Assembly (NCBI GenBank): GCA_027625915.1
Contig: JANTQA010000063.1
Coordinates: 5,909,501-5,973,500 of the forward strand
Direction: 5' to 3'
Length of the DNA stretch: 64,000 nucleotides
Source of the DNA: Anaeramoeba flamelloides
Lineage: Eukaryota; Metamonada; Anaeramoebidae
Every line of letters starts with the position of its first letter. The stretch's first letter is position 1. Made by a program: the position numbers and the translations under genes. A model generated the notes under the pieces. That model ran no database searches and had not been told where the DNA came from. It was given only the letters and a program-made list of their open reading frames with translations. Shown piece by piece: positions 12,701-25,547 of this stretch.

Positions 12701-15700
12701 TATTTTGACGATTTTTATGATCCAAAATCTCGGAATTTCCCGTCTTTTCATTATTATTATTATTATTGCTCATCTTTTGATTTTTTTTTAAAAAGATTTT
12801 ATATTTTTTATTCAGTTCAAATTTGTTTTTTTTGATTCGAATTTTGGAATTTTTTTTGTTATTTTTAATTTTTTTTTCGATTTCGTTTTGAAAATTTAGT
12901 ACCAATTCCAAAGTTTTTTTTTTACTAATTTTTTTGATCAAATTTATGGGGACTGGGAAAAATTTTAAAATGTCATTCACCTGAAGCATATTTGTTATTG
13001 ATTCCAAACTCTTAATGGTATAATCGCCCCGTTTATCATCGAATTGTAAAGAGGTCAATGTGGTGTTTTGCTTTAAAGAGTTTAATAATAAATTTAATCC
13101 CACTTCGCCAATTTCGTTATTAAATATATTGAGACTTTGTAAATGCTTATTGTCGCCTAGCGATAAAAGCATCTTGTGGATGTATTTTGATAAACAGTTC
13201 GTTTTATCATAGCCTTCTAAATTTAAATGGTGAAGGTATTCATTTTTTTTAATTAGTATCTGAAATAATTCTGATAGCAATTTAAGATTGTCACATGTCC
13301 GGAATGTCCTTGCCAACGAAATGTGCCTGATGCTTTTGTTTGAAATCAATTCTCTTATAATTATTTGAAGACCGGCAATTGTAAAATTGTTATCTTCAAT
13401 TACCAGCGATTTGATTTTTGTGCTATTAATTAAATTCTCTGCAATGATGTTTGCCTCTTCTAATTCAAAATTATTTGAACTTGCATTAAAGAAAAATTTT
13501 TCTATTTTTTTGTTTTTTTTAATAGTGCTTGTAATTAATTGGAAATCATTTCTTGCAACACAAGTTTTTGACAAATTTAAATAACGCAAAACAAATGATT
13601 GCTTAATGATCTTGGATAATAGGATACTACTTGAATTGTCTAATTTTGAGCCAGATAAATCTAAATTCTGCAATTGGTAACAAATTTGTTTGGTTAAAAT
13701 GGGTAAAAAGGTGTTCAATTTTAATGAGCATTCGGATAAATGAATTGAATGGATTTTGTTTTCACTTGTCGTTAATCGGTGCACCCAATCAGTTACCGCT
13801 ATTATTGTTATTATTTTTTTATTTTTATATTATTGTTATTATTGTTTTATTGTTATTATTGTTTTATTGTTATTATTTTTTTATTTTTATATTATTTTTA
13901 TTTATTTGGTGGTGTTAATTTGGGTGGTTTTAATAATTTTGATAGATTTTTGAATTTTGATAAGAAAAAAAAAAATAAATAAAAATAATTGTTTATTACC
14001 TTTTGTGCCTATTTCACCCAACGAATTATTCGAAAAATCAATTTTTTTAATTATTTTATTTATTTTTTTACAGGATTTAAGAATTTGAAACATTTTTTCA
14101 ACACCTTTATTGGTAAAATTGCAATTTTTCATTTTCAAAACTCGAAGACCTTTTGTGGATTTTGATAAACTATTAATAATTTTTAAACCTATTTTATCTC
14201 CTAAATGATTGTTTGACAAATTTAAATGTTCTAAGGGGATGTTTATATTGTCTTTAAGGGCTTTGGCTATAATAATTTAATTTTTGTCCAAGTTATATAA
14301 AGTAAAAATCATTTTTGTTTGTTTTTTTGTTTTTAATATTGTAAAAAAATTTTGTAGACGTGTTTAATAGTGGTCAACAGAATTACAAAAAAAAAAAAAA
14401 AAAAATACAAGAGTAAAAAGGTGTGTTGTTTGTGAAAATATCTTACCAAATTCAAGAAAAAATTCTGAGGATCCAATTCCGGTCATTTTTATTTTTGTAA
14501 TTTGAATATTTCCTTCCGTTAAATCAGCAAAAAGTTTTGGGAGAAATTTGAAGTCAAAATTATGACATAAGATTGAAGTGAAGTGTCCATAACATTTGAG
14601 TGTTTTAAAAATGGCTTTGAATTGTTTATATGTATTTAATTTGGTTTTTGATTTTTTCTTTGTGTTTGATCCATTTAAAAAGCCTAAAAGTTTGTTAAAA
14701 TTGAAGACATAAGGTTTTTTTTTGTTAAGAGCGATTTTTTTGTATTTCATCACAAATTGGAAATTGCGTTCAATATTGTAATAATCACAATACCCTTGAT
14801 AAATTTGTAAAAAATCCATTTGAAAATGGTTATTTGATCCATCATTTTCTTTTATTTTTAAAAAATTTGAGAAAGGAATTATTTAAAAAAAAAAAGGTAA
14901 GAATGAAAGGAGTGTATTTTTGAAAAACGGAATAAATGCGGATTTTTTTCGAATTAATATTTAAATAATGTAAACACTTGGAGTCTGTTTTTTATTTTTT
15001 TTCTTTTTAGTCAAGAATGTAAATAATTGGTTAATATTCCCAAACAAGTCTGGAGAGAAAGAAATTTTTTTTAAAAAAAAGTCGAAATGGTCTGAAAAAA
15101 CAAAAAAAAAAAAAAAAAAAGTCGAAATGGTCTGAAATAACAAAAAAAAAAAAAAAACATTTGTAGATGAAAGGGAAGGTAGAAAAAAAAAAAAACAACA
15201 CAAAGAGACAAAAAAAATTTGAAAAATGCAAACCTCGTTTGTTAGTCAAAGAAAAGGTTTTCCAAAATTTCTCATGATGAATAAAAGGTTGGATTATTAT
15301 TGTTGGGAAAATATGTTTAGTGAACCCAAAGGAAAATGTGTATAACTGTTTCGTAATGAGTTGTAAGATTTGGTTAGAGTCCTTCGAGTAAATTGAAATT
15401 GTTTGTTTTTTGGTTTCGATGGTTATCTATTTGGTTGTTAGATCGTGGATTTTAAGCACAAGCAATGGGTTTAAAGAAAAAGATATTTTGCATTTTAATA
15501 AGTTTTTAAATTTTTTTTGTTTTGTAAAGAAGAAAAGTATACAAAGACTTACATGAAGAGAATCTTTCGAGATAACCTTATTAATATCAAAAAAGTGGAT
15601 ACTATAAAGTTGTTTGGACTTTTTATTTTTGCTTTGTTTAAATTTTTGGAACAAGATTCGATATTCTAAAATCTTGAGAACCAATTGTTTTTTTTTGTCT

Positions 15701-15747
15701 TTAATGTTTTCAATTGCAATACTATATTTGCCAAGACAATTCGTCAT
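9750..15747 (-). CDS. CARMIL-like LRR / ankyrin / Ras-like GTPase / RGS protein
   Basis: Five exons on the minus strand: 15747-15553, 15426-15234, 14848-14447, 14266-14000 and 13798-9750. All junctions are GT-AG and phase-consistent, giving about 1,701 residues; a stop lies in frame just upstream of the ATG. Domains in order: a PH-like N-terminus with CARMIL-like features (1-180); leucine-rich repeats (about 220-620, e.g. LEHLNLSNNHLGD); a charged Lys/Ser/Thr-rich linker; about five ankyrin repeats (1045-1245); a Ras-like GTPase (about 1290-1480) with P-loop GAVKCGKT, DVSG switch II and VSSK G5; an Asn-rich tract (about 1508-1545); and a C-terminal RGS domain (about 1565-1695; KFLKHEYAQENLTFF, DSYPKFIQTSFY). 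The N116-equivalent of the GTPase NKxD motif is Leu (LKND). RGS domains accelerate GTP hydrolysis by G-alpha proteins. Joining a Ras-like switch to an RGS domain suggests cross-talk at membranes or actin; this role is inference. The ankyrin-GTPase part is visibly more G+C-rich than the linkers. Confidence 0.85.
13799..13999 (-). other. Intron 4 of the LRR-ANK-Ras-RGS gene
   Basis: Donor GTAATAAAC, acceptor AATAATAG, 201 bp. It is made largely of an (AATAAC)n-like microsatellite. Splicing joins GTK to AVTDWVHRLTTSENK and restores an LRR register. Reading through instead gives a low-complexity peptide. Confidence 0.7.
14267..14446 (-). other. Intron 3 of the LRR-ANK-Ras-RGS gene
   Basis: Donor GTAAGATATT, acceptor ATTATTATAG, 180 bp, phase 1. 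It joins SSEFFLEFG to AKALKDNINIPLEHLNLS, an uninterrupted leucine-rich repeat. Confidence 0.7.
14849..15233 (-). other. Intron 2 of the LRR-ANK-Ras-RGS gene, with tandem repeat
   Basis: Donor GTTTGC, acceptor AATAAAAG, 385 bp. The donor departs from the GTAA form of the other introns. Inside, at about 15075-15155, GTCGAAATGGTCTGAA plus an A-run is repeated twice in tandem (about 40-bp unit). Confidence 0.55.
15427..15552 (-). other. Intron 1 of the LRR-ANK-Ras-RGS gene
   Basis: Donor GTAAGTCTTT, acceptor CAACCAAATAG, 126 bp, phase 0. It joins the first 65 residues (ending SKDSLH) to ITIETKKQTISIYSKDSN, a beta-strand-rich PH-like continuation. Confidence 0.65.
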
Positions 15748-16516
15748 TTTTTATTTGTTTGAAAAGAAATTTTGAAATCAAAAAAAAAAACTAAATAAAA
15801 GATAAAAGAGAGAAAGTTATTTTATAAAAAATGAGAAATACCAAAACACAAATTAGTTAATATATTTCAAAACACTTTAGTTTGCATTTTACTTTCACGT
15901 TTTTGTGATAACTAAGAATCTTTCTCAATTATTGTAAACTTTTTTCTCTTCGAAATTTAATCAGAATCAAAACTAGCTTTTCAATATTTGTCAAAATGTT
16001 CCACATATGATGTACCTTTGGTTCCTTTGATTGGTAAGATTGACAAATTTTATTTTATGATAAAGTGTATGCAAAATTACAAAAATTTTATTTCGTTTTT
16101 CTTTATTTTTTCGAACGAAGAAGAATAACGAATTACTGTTTAAATGATCCATAATTTAGCAAAACAGTGGCTTTACGGAAGGTACTTTGTAATGAATTGA
16201 TTTGGAAGTCGATTTAGGTATTTCCAATAAAATGTGATTGAGACATAAAATCTTATTAAATGTTGTGAAATAGATTTCTATTTTAGTCAAAAATTATTCT
16301 CCAATTTTGAAATTTTCCATTCTATTTTTTTTGTTATGTGTTTTTTGATTGAAATTGATTTAATCGTTTTGGAAATATCATTCGATTTTCCGTTCAGTTT
16401 TTTTTTTTTGCAAAAATGTATTATTTATTTTGATCAAACAACAACAGAATTAAAGTAGTTTTTATGGGGTGTGATCGATTTTTTCAAAAAGTAATTGCAA
16501 AAAGATCTGTACTTTA

Positions 16517-16984
16517 ATCAAAATAAAGCGTGCAAAAAAATTTAATGCGTGTTTCAAAATAAAAAGCGTGTTTTTTTGTTATAGAAAACCTATACATTAA
16601 CCAATCAAATAAACCAATAATAAACCCGAAAAAAATATGGTGTTGGTTTCTTAAAGTTCGATTATTAAAAAAGAAATTCTAAAAATAAAGGATCAAATTG
16701 CAAAATTTATCTCAAAAATACAATTAATTTTTTTGAAAATTTTAACCAAAAAAACAACAAAAAAATTTCAAAAAAATTAAAAATATAATGGAAAATTTTA
16801 AAAAATTACGAAAAATTTAAATTTTACTAAAAATAACCAGACCTTTACTTTCAAAATTGATTTGAGCTCAGGTATACTATTTGGAAGTTGATTGGATGTA
16901 GTCTTGGTACAAGAATAAAAAAAAGCACGGATAATATTTTTAAACACGGATTATAGTAGTTGTGCACGCATTATTTTGATCACT
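16517..16984. mobile_element. Family L inverted-repeat element with Tc1/mariner-like end
   Basis: The left arm (16517-16582) reads TCAAAATAAAGCGTGC followed by two further GCGTG-type repeats. The right arm (about 16914-16984) is its inverted copy and ends TGCACGCATTATTTTGATCA followed by CTGTA. The right end, read inward as TACAGTGATCAAAAT, resembles Tc1/mariner termini next to TA. About 330 bp of interior shows no gene. Confidence 0.5.
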
Positions 16985-17698
16985 GTATTTTCAAAAAATG
17001 TTCCAATTTCTTACTTTATTCAAAAATAACTTCTCACAAAAATCAATATGAACAATAAAAATCTTTTGTGTGGTTATTCTGATCGAATATTTCATTTGTG
17101 GGTGATGTTAGTAAAAAATAAGTAGAAATTAGAAAAACAATATTTACAAATTTGAAATGCAACTGAGTTGTGTGACTGTATTCAAAATAAACACCCCTTT
17201 TGGCTTTTATTTGCCTTGATTTTTTTGTATGTAAAAAAATGATGAAAAATAAAGGTGAGAATTAACTGATCATTTGACAAAAAACGAAACTGATTTTTTA
17301 GCCTTTTGAAATTGAAACCTTTTTTATTTTCGAACATGTGAATTGAAAATGAATCCTTGGGAAATGAATAAACTGTGGAATAGGAGAGGGATTAGAGAGA
17401 AAAGGAAAAGAGTTTGTATTTGGAAAACCTTGGTTCTATCTTTTTTAAGATTCAAGTTAAATGGAATAATTCTTCTAAAATAATTGAGTTTTTTTGCCAA
17501 ATCTGAGTATTTTTCTCATTTTGTCAAATCTAAAATAAAAATTGAAAAACTCAAAAGAAAAAGTTGCAATATTTGGATCAAAGTACATTCTTTTTGATGG
17601 TTAAAGAATCCAAGATAACCGTGAGTCAGTGATCTTGGGAATTTGCTAAATTGCTAATTATTTTAGTGGAAAAAAAAAACGTTTTGTAATGGGTAATT

Positions 17699-18070
17699 TT
17701 GCATAATAAACTTGAATACAAATACACTGAAGAACCAAATTTGGAGAGTCGGTTAATATTGTTAGTGAAACAAATGGTGTTTAATTGTTTCTTTTACTCT
17801 CATTCAAAAACTGGATTTGTATTCTTCAAATATCGATTATTCACTTTTGTTTTTGATTCATATGAATTAAACAATCTAGAAATTCAAAAGAAAAATAGTT
17901 TTTGTTCGAAAAGGCAATCATTCAAGATCAAATTTCTAATTTGGATCAAGCTTTTTTCGATTTTTGCAAAAATGATCTTTTTAATTGAATTGTTTTCCAG
18001 ACCAACACTTCCTATTAAATATCATCATTTTTTTTTTTTAGGAATTGTGGAAAATGTTCATTTTCAATGA
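17699..18070 (+). other. Unrecognised open frame
   Basis: A 123-codon frame opening with TTG; its first ATG is about 25 codons in. Hydrophobic and aromatic residues dominate and no domain is recognised. It could be a decayed gene piece or chance in a T-rich strand. No neighbouring exon could be joined to it. Confidence 0.12.
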
Positions 18071-20847
18071 TTTAATAATATATTGATAATGAATAAAATG
18101 CTCTTAAAAAAGTAATAGTTGAAGATAAAATCACAAGCAAGAGTGTTCTATACCAGTTCACTGTTGATAGACTGTCTTTTTTCTTTTTATGTGACAAGTT
18201 TTTTTTTTTTGTTAAAAAAGAGAAATATTTTTCGCTTTAAGATCTTTTTCCTTTTCTAATTTTTTATTTCCTTAAATTAATTAATTTTTTTTCAGTTTTT
18301 CTTTTCAAAGGTTGTTTTTAAGATATCTTTTCTTCCTCTCTCTTTCCTGTTTGAATAAAACTCAGACTAAAAAGAATTGAAAAAAAAAAAAATAAAAGAA
18401 ATATTATGACAATTAATTTTTTCAAAAAACCTAAATATAAAGTTATTACTGTTACTATGACAACCTCTGAAAACTTTGTAAACCCATGGGCACAAATTCA
18501 AAAACATGCTTCTTTATTCAAAAAGGCTTATACATTCTTGATGTATGTAGAATATATTTTCACTTCTTTTTTATGTTCGTCTTTTCCTACAAAGCACGAA
18601 TTTCCAAGAAATAGATTGTTGTTTGCATTTCTCGAATAGTCTATTTGGTGTAACCTATTTCAATTTATCTGGTAAACTAATAACACTGTTAAGGAATAAC
18701 AGATTTTGATACTTGAAAAACAGTTAACCAGATGAAATTTGATCCCACTAAAATATCAAAAACCAGTAAATGATCAAAGAAACCTAATATTAACAAGAGG
18801 AAAATATAGAAAAGGTTTCTTAAATTTATAGTATTAAAAAAGAATGATCAATTCTCAAATTTAAAGTTCAAATTAGAAGACTTTTCACTCAAAATATTGA
18901 GATACAATTTCCAATAAAAGTTTGATCATCAAAACAGAAAATCAATTTTAAAAAAAATCTGAAAGTAGATCAAATATAGAACAAATTTCCTTCCTAATTT
19001 TTAAAATTTATTGAAAAAAATTAAATGGTTTACTATAAAAATTGTTTCATATTTTGCACTACTATTGGTCTCTGCTTAAAATCTTTTCTAGAATCAAGAA
19101 AAAAAAAAAAAGAGAAGGGTTTTATTTTGAGAACAAAGGTTATAATTCCGAGGTACTCATTCATTTTTGATCTCAACTCATCAAAAACATGCCTACAATA
19201 AAATGTAATTTGAATATTTTCTCTTTTTTACAGGAACTTTTCATTTCTAAAGATATTTCTTTTGATCAAAATTGCCTAACAAATGTTCCTTTTTTCCCTT
19301 CTTTACACAATGAATTTATCGAGAAGAATGTACCAAGAAACATAATCGTAAACTTTCTATCATACAGATTCAAAGCTTTTGTTTGTTCTTCAATTTATTT
19401 GTGTAAAAAAAAGTTTATTTACAGCAAGTCAACTTTTTAAAACTCAAAATTTGAACTAAATTTAAGGTACAAAAAAAAATTCTAACTTATGGCAAAAAAT
19501 TTATACTTTAGTAAAATAATTTGTCTAAAAAGTAATACAAATTTTGTGACTTATTTTTGATATTTTATTGTAATCCTTAAATTTTGGTCAAATTTTGTCT
19601 CCTAAAAGTTGAATTGCTGTATTTTGTGAAATAGCGACAACTTATAATTTATGCTTTTGAAGATTTAATTTGAAAACAGAGACAGTGCTTTGTTTTATAT
19701 TCAATAAAATTTTAAGTTAGGGTTTTTAGGCAACTTCAATCACTTCTTTGAAATTTAATGAGAAATGGACTAAATTAATTTATGGCACACAACTAATCAT
19801 CTTTTTTCAAATTTCTGGGATTGCCAACCTTTTTGGGGTGAGCGATTCTTATTTATACATTGAACCATCCAAAGATAGTAGAACACTTGTCTTCACAAGT
19901 ATCCATATAAAACCGATAAAAAAAAACACCTTAACAACTTTATAGGAATTACAATTCTCATTTTCAAAAGATTCATTTTTTTACCTTTAAGACCCAGACA
20001 AAAGATTTGATCATATTTTATTGTTTTTTTTTTGGGTTTTTGGATCAAATTTGAAAAAAGAATATTTGATATAAGATTTTTAAATTTTCGAAATCTCACT
20101 TTTAATAATTTATAATATTTTTTATGACACGAATAACCTTGGAACTTTAGTCTTATTAATTAAACACAAGTTAAAAAGAAATCTTAAATCCTACCAATAA
20201 ACAACCATAAACAATAAATGACTGATTTACAAAAATTTACACGATTTCTGAAAAATAAAAAGATTGTCCAACTTCTTTTTCAAATACCAAGAGTATAAAA
20301 AACGAACTGTTACTATTAAAATAAGTTATTGGTGAATATCTATTTTTTTTATTGAATTATTAGTTTAAAATAATTTTAATTGTTTGAAAATCCTCAACAA
20401 TTTATGAAATAATAATAAAATTCATTGAAACTTATAATGTTTATTTCATTAAAAACCCACTAGAATAATTCAGAATGTATTATTAAATATTTATTAAAAA
20501 AAAAAATCCAATGAAAACCTGTTTTTTTTTGTTATATGTTCAAATTTCTAGGTTTTAAAAAAGTATTTTGGGGGATATTTTAACTTTATTATTTTTCTCA
20601 TATTATTTTTACTAAAAAAAAATGAAAAATTTATTTGTCAAGATACGTTTTGGACGAACAGATTATACCGATTTAAGACAAAAATAATTATTACACTTGT
20701 ACCTTTATGTTTAATTCAGGATTATGAAAATATCTGATTTCAAAATAAAAACATAAAGTTTTGAAAAAAAAATAATTATTAACGTTGAAAAATTAGGACT
20801 TTCCCCCTTTATTTTTTTTTCTGGTTTAAATACTTTTGAAAAAAATA

Positions 20848-21041
20848 CAGGACTTTCCAATTTTAAGACACAAAATTTCAATGAAAATTGTGCACAATAA
20901 AAACCTCAAATTAAAGAACATTTTTAGGAATTTTTTTTAAAAATTTAGTTAACTTAAATTTTAATTTTGTGCTTTAATTTGAGTTTTTTATTGTGCTTTA
21001 AATTTTGTTGAAAGTTTGTGCCTTAAAAGTGGAACTGGCTG
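20848..21041. mobile_element. Family A foldback element, copy 2
   Basis: A palindromic MITE-like element of about 194 bp. The left end is CAGGACTTTCCAATTTTAAG and the right end TTAAAAGTGGAACTGGCTG, with the shared core CTCAAATTAAAG / CTTTAATTTGAG around the centre. The termini next to TA resemble Tc1/mariner ends. Confidence 0.7.
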
Positions 21042-21184
21042 TAATATTATTTATCACTGTTTTACTACATATTAAAATTATTGAAATTTACATGGTTATT
21101 AATGTATTAAATCACAAAGAACCAGATTAAAAAAAAAAATAATTTGATGATTTATTTATTTAGAGAAACTAAACTATTTTTCAT

Positions 21185-21393
21185 AAATTTTATCTCATTT
21201 TATAATGTTAATGGGAGTTGTTTTGAGGGTTTATTCCAGTATTCTTAACAAAAAATATTTTCAAATTTTTGGATCAGAATCATTTTTTCTACTTTTTCAA
21301 ATGTTAGTTTTAGTTTTGCTTTTTCAAATTTTTGTTTTTCTTTTGTTTTTCTTTTGTTTTTCTTTTTCTTTGTTTTTGAAAAATTTTTCTTTT

Positions 21394-21424
<31 letters not shown>

Positions 21425-21830
21425 TTTTTTTTTTTCTTTTTCTTTTTTTTTTCTTTTTTTTTTTTTTAAAAAGATCCTGTAGGAAAAAAAAAGAGATCTT
21501 CAAAAAGACAAATAATCACTAAGAAAATTGAGACTATGTAATGTCTTTGAAAATGAATTTAATTATTCATAAAAAATCTTGTTGTTCAACTTTTTTTCAG
21601 TGAAAGATCAGTAATAAAAAATCCGTAATGCTCATTTCAAAAATTGTGACTCACTTTTTTTTTAGTTTTTGGTTTTATTTTTTTTAATTTTTAATATATC
21701 AGGCTTTTATAGATTTAGAATGACTTAAAAGTGAATTACAAATCATATTTAGTTATTAATTGTTCTTGAATACTAAAGGATAAATTTTTTTTTTCAATTT
21801 ATTATTTCAGGTGAGTCACAATTTTTGAAA
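21185..21830 (+). mobile_element. Repeat family CM, copy 4
   Basis: Matches copies 1 and 3 over its whole length. It has TAATGGGAGTTGTTTTGAGG, a 100-bp pyrimidine tract at about 21391-21467, and GAGACTATGTAATGTCTTTG. The inverted-repeat module at 21635-21830 is bounded by TTTCAAAAATTGTGACTCAC and GTGAGTCACAATTTTTGAAA. The large open frame over the pyrimidine tract is not a gene. Confidence 0.65.
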
Positions 21831-22292
21831 AAGAGTTTAGTATGAAAAGAAAATTTCATCTTATAAAAAAAAAGAGAATAAGAATAGTTTAAACAAAAAT
21901 AACAATTACATTATAATTTACATGACTAAGTTAAAAATTTAGACACTTCCGTTAGTTTTTTTTTTTTCATTAAAGAAATAAATAGAAAATTTCAAAAGTT
22001 TTCTTTTGTTTTTAAAAAAACTAAAAAAAAACCTATATTTTCAAAAATACAAAGAATTGAGTAAAATCAAAGAATTTAACCCCATTTCTTTGAATCCTGG
22101 AAAATATCGACACTTCGTGACACTCAACAGCATCCCCACTGGATTCATAGGAAGACCAAAAACCCAATTGAAAAATTATCATTACATATAATTATACCAC
22201 AATGTGTGATTAATAATTGGTATTCCACCATAGTTAGGTTTTTTTAGTTTAAAATAATATAGTAAAATCTTTAGTTTTACTTAATTCTTATG

Positions 22293-22296
<4 letters not shown>

Positions 22297-22334
<38 letters not shown>
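22297..22334. repeat. TA microsatellite
   Basis: An uninterrupted (AT)n tract of about 38 bp. Similar shorter tracts occur near 7890-7935, 9690-9710, 40675-40701 and 58918-58940. Confidence 0.9.
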
Positions 22335-22336
<2 letters not shown>

Positions 22337-24404
22337 CAGAGTTTGGTACTAGGTAAAAGATATGATATATTATATTTATTTTTTATTTTCAATTTTTTAT
22401 TGATGCTTTTTCAGTATTACTTTAAATTTTCTAATCAGAAGAGCTTTGATGAAAATTTTCCGACAAAAACAATAAAATTCATAATAAGAAAACATTTGAT
22501 TAAAATCTTCTTATCACATAGAACTAAAAAATAAAAATCAACATTTATATCAGATAAAACTAAAACTTCAAAAAACATCACATCAATATTAATAAAGTTT
22601 ATTTACAATAAAAGAGGATTTCAAAACCTTGAATCCTTCGAGATATTATATTTATTGATTTTAACAATAATATATTTTGTTAAAAGTCCCAATCTTAAAA
22701 AAAGATGATTATTAAGATAAAAAAAAAAATTAAATTCAGTTATTATATAAATTTAATTTAACTTTGATATTTCCTCTTTAATAAACTCTATTCTAAAAAG
22801 TGGACACGCCCAAAATCAAAAATAGGCAAAAAAAAAAAAAAAAAACCAATTTATTATATTTTCCAAACTTAATATTAAACTACATTTAAGTAACCTATTA
22901 TTAAAGTTTAAAGAAGTAATTGTTTTCATCCAAATAAAAGAAAAATATATAAAACTAAAAAATAAAAATTTGTCAGTCCAAAATGATGAAATGAGTTGAA
23001 CAAAAAATGTATTGGTAAATTTGTTAAAATTTCACCAACAATTGTTGATCGATCAAATGATAAGATATCATCTACCAATTGTGTTTGATTTTCCAATTTA
23101 ACAAACTCAATACTAATACTCTATCAACCATCGAAAAAAATCCCAGATCTAAGGTAACAGATTACATTTTTTGAAAAAAGGAAATGAAAAAAAAATAAAA
23201 AAGACAAAAAATGTAATAGTTTGTAAAACCAAAATTCTTTCCAAATTGAATTAATTACAGTAAAGTATTGATGTTCTTATCACAGTTTAAACTGTATTCA
23301 TAATTTTGGAATATCGTTGAGATAATAACGTGTATGTTTTAAAAATTCTATAATTTTTGAATAAAACTGAAATATAAACCACATTTCACCTAGTTTGGCC
23401 ACAAAAAATCAAAATTCCCTTTTTTTGGGATGAACCAACATAAGAATATTTAAAAGTAAGAAAAATGATAAACTTCAGATTATAGTTCAGATTCATAAAT
23501 AAAACACATTCAATAACTATAAATTTTCAGAAAAAAGAATATTTAAAAAAAAATTATCTCCTCTCAATGGATATTCTAATGTCAAAATTTGCAATTTCTT
23601 TAGTACATTAAAATTTATTACGCGATGTTTGTTAAATATTAAATCTATTCATCTTAAAAAATTAAATTATCATGATTCCCTATCAGTTAATTTGGAGTTT
23701 TCAAAAATCTATTGTTTTCAAATTGACTTATTAATTTTGAAAAAAAAAAACAAAAAAAAATCCCAAAAAAGAAAAAGAAAAGAAAAAAAATCATAATAAA
23801 AAGGTAACAAGAAAATATATTCTAAAATACAAATTGAAAATTTATTTTTGAGAAGTGTATATGATAAAAGCGATAGGAGTAGATCTTTTTTTCCAATAAG
23901 AACTGTACCATAATTGACTGAAAAAGAGTTTAATTTCATTTCTTTTCAAAAAAGTAAATACCCATATAAAATTTTAATAAGATTTTACTTTTTTATTTTT
24001 TATAAGATAATTCATTTTGTTATGTTTTATTGAGTCTACATTAGTTATTTAAGGTGCATTAGATATGTTAAAAATTTCGATTATTGTAAACTTGAAGATT
24101 TCAAGGGTTGAATTGGAAAGAAAGGCTTTATAAAACTGGAGGTGTTTAAAGATAAAATATCACCTTTCAATACTTGTAAAAACACCTTTTACACCCAGAA
24201 AATTTTTTTATTAATAAAAAGTAAAATTAAATGAATTTTTTGAAGGGGAATTAAGAAGATAATATTAAAGTTAAGTGATAAAAATAGTTGGAGATTTGTT
24301 AAAAAAAATAAAAAAGTTATCCACTATTCTAAAAAGAGGGACAATTTTATATTAAATATCTTCATGAAAACACCCTCATAAAACTATTTAAATAAACAAC
24401 CCTA

Positions 24405-24735
24405 TAAAAAATTATCCATTATTTTTTTTGTAATAATTAAATTTGTTGTTGTGCAAGACAATAATATAATTAATGAGCTTAAAATTTGCGATCTCGCTTT
24501 AATCTGATATTTTCCAAGGTATGGAAAACTGGTGATTATCATTTTCTTTTTGATAGAAAAAAAATGCTTAACAAGATGTTTAATCAAGTCAAAAATTTTG
24601 GTGAGATTCAAAAAATTTCATATGTATTTTATAGTTTAAAAAATCAGCTTTTTTATTTCGGTATTTATTGAAATTAGATGTGTATTGTTTTTTTCCAAAA
24701 AAGGTGTGAATTTTTTTCGTTTTTTTAGAAACGGT
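24405..24735 (+). repeat. Dispersed repeat family F, copy 1
   Basis: Shares with 34085-34600 and 41625-42130 an ordered series of similar blocks: GATCTCG..TT.ATCTGATATTTT, TTTCTTTTTGAT.GAAAAA and TTATTGAAATT followed by a CCAAAAAA run. All three copies have the same orientation. Divergence is high and no reading frame is kept. Confidence 0.5.
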
Positions 24736-25547
24736 GAACAGTTATATATTTAAATAAAAATAATAGCTATTTATTCAATGGGTATTAAAATTTCAAGTAA
24801 TTTAATATCTCCATTTTAAAGATAGATCCACGAAAAAAGGTGATTTTTTCAGGTAATGTCCGAAAAAAGTTCCACTGTTTTTGAAATAAATTACTGAAAA
24901 AAAAACCAATAAATTCACAATTAAACCTGACAGTAATAATTTTTTTTTCACAACTTTAGGTAAAAAGAATCCAAAGAATTTAAAAATGAATACTTGGAAA
25001 AAAAAAATTAGATTTTTTGGTATTTTATAGGTTATTGAAAATATTTTAATTAAAATTTTAACTTTAAAATAAAAGGAAAAAATTTAAAGATCTAAATAAT
25101 TTTTCTGTTTTTTATAACACATCAACAATTGAAAAGTATCTAGTTATTATTTAGTATTCAAACACTATTATTGAAACGAATATATTTATCAAATTTTTGG
25201 TATTAAATTAAAATTTTAACTCAAAAATACAGTTTAAAATGAAATAAAAATAGAAAATAATTTGTTATATTATATATTTTTATCAATAAAATTTAAAAGA
25301 GAAAATCACATATTGTGAATTGACGCCTTCTTGTAGAAATAGCGAGTTACCATTAGTTTTCAAAAATGTTTATTAAAGTATAAAGTTTAGAGAATTAATG
25401 TTATTGAAATAACAGATAGATACTTGTTTATAGTGTAATACGTATAAAAGCTGTTTTTGTTTTTTCAAGACAGTTTATAAATTATGTGAACAAAATAATC
25501 AAAAAATACTGTAAATTTTACATTAAAAAGATTATAATTGCCCTTCA

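Noticed and set aside
21205-21522. 105-codon frame
   Set aside because: Translated pyrimidine tract of a CM repeat; almost all Phe, Leu and Ser.
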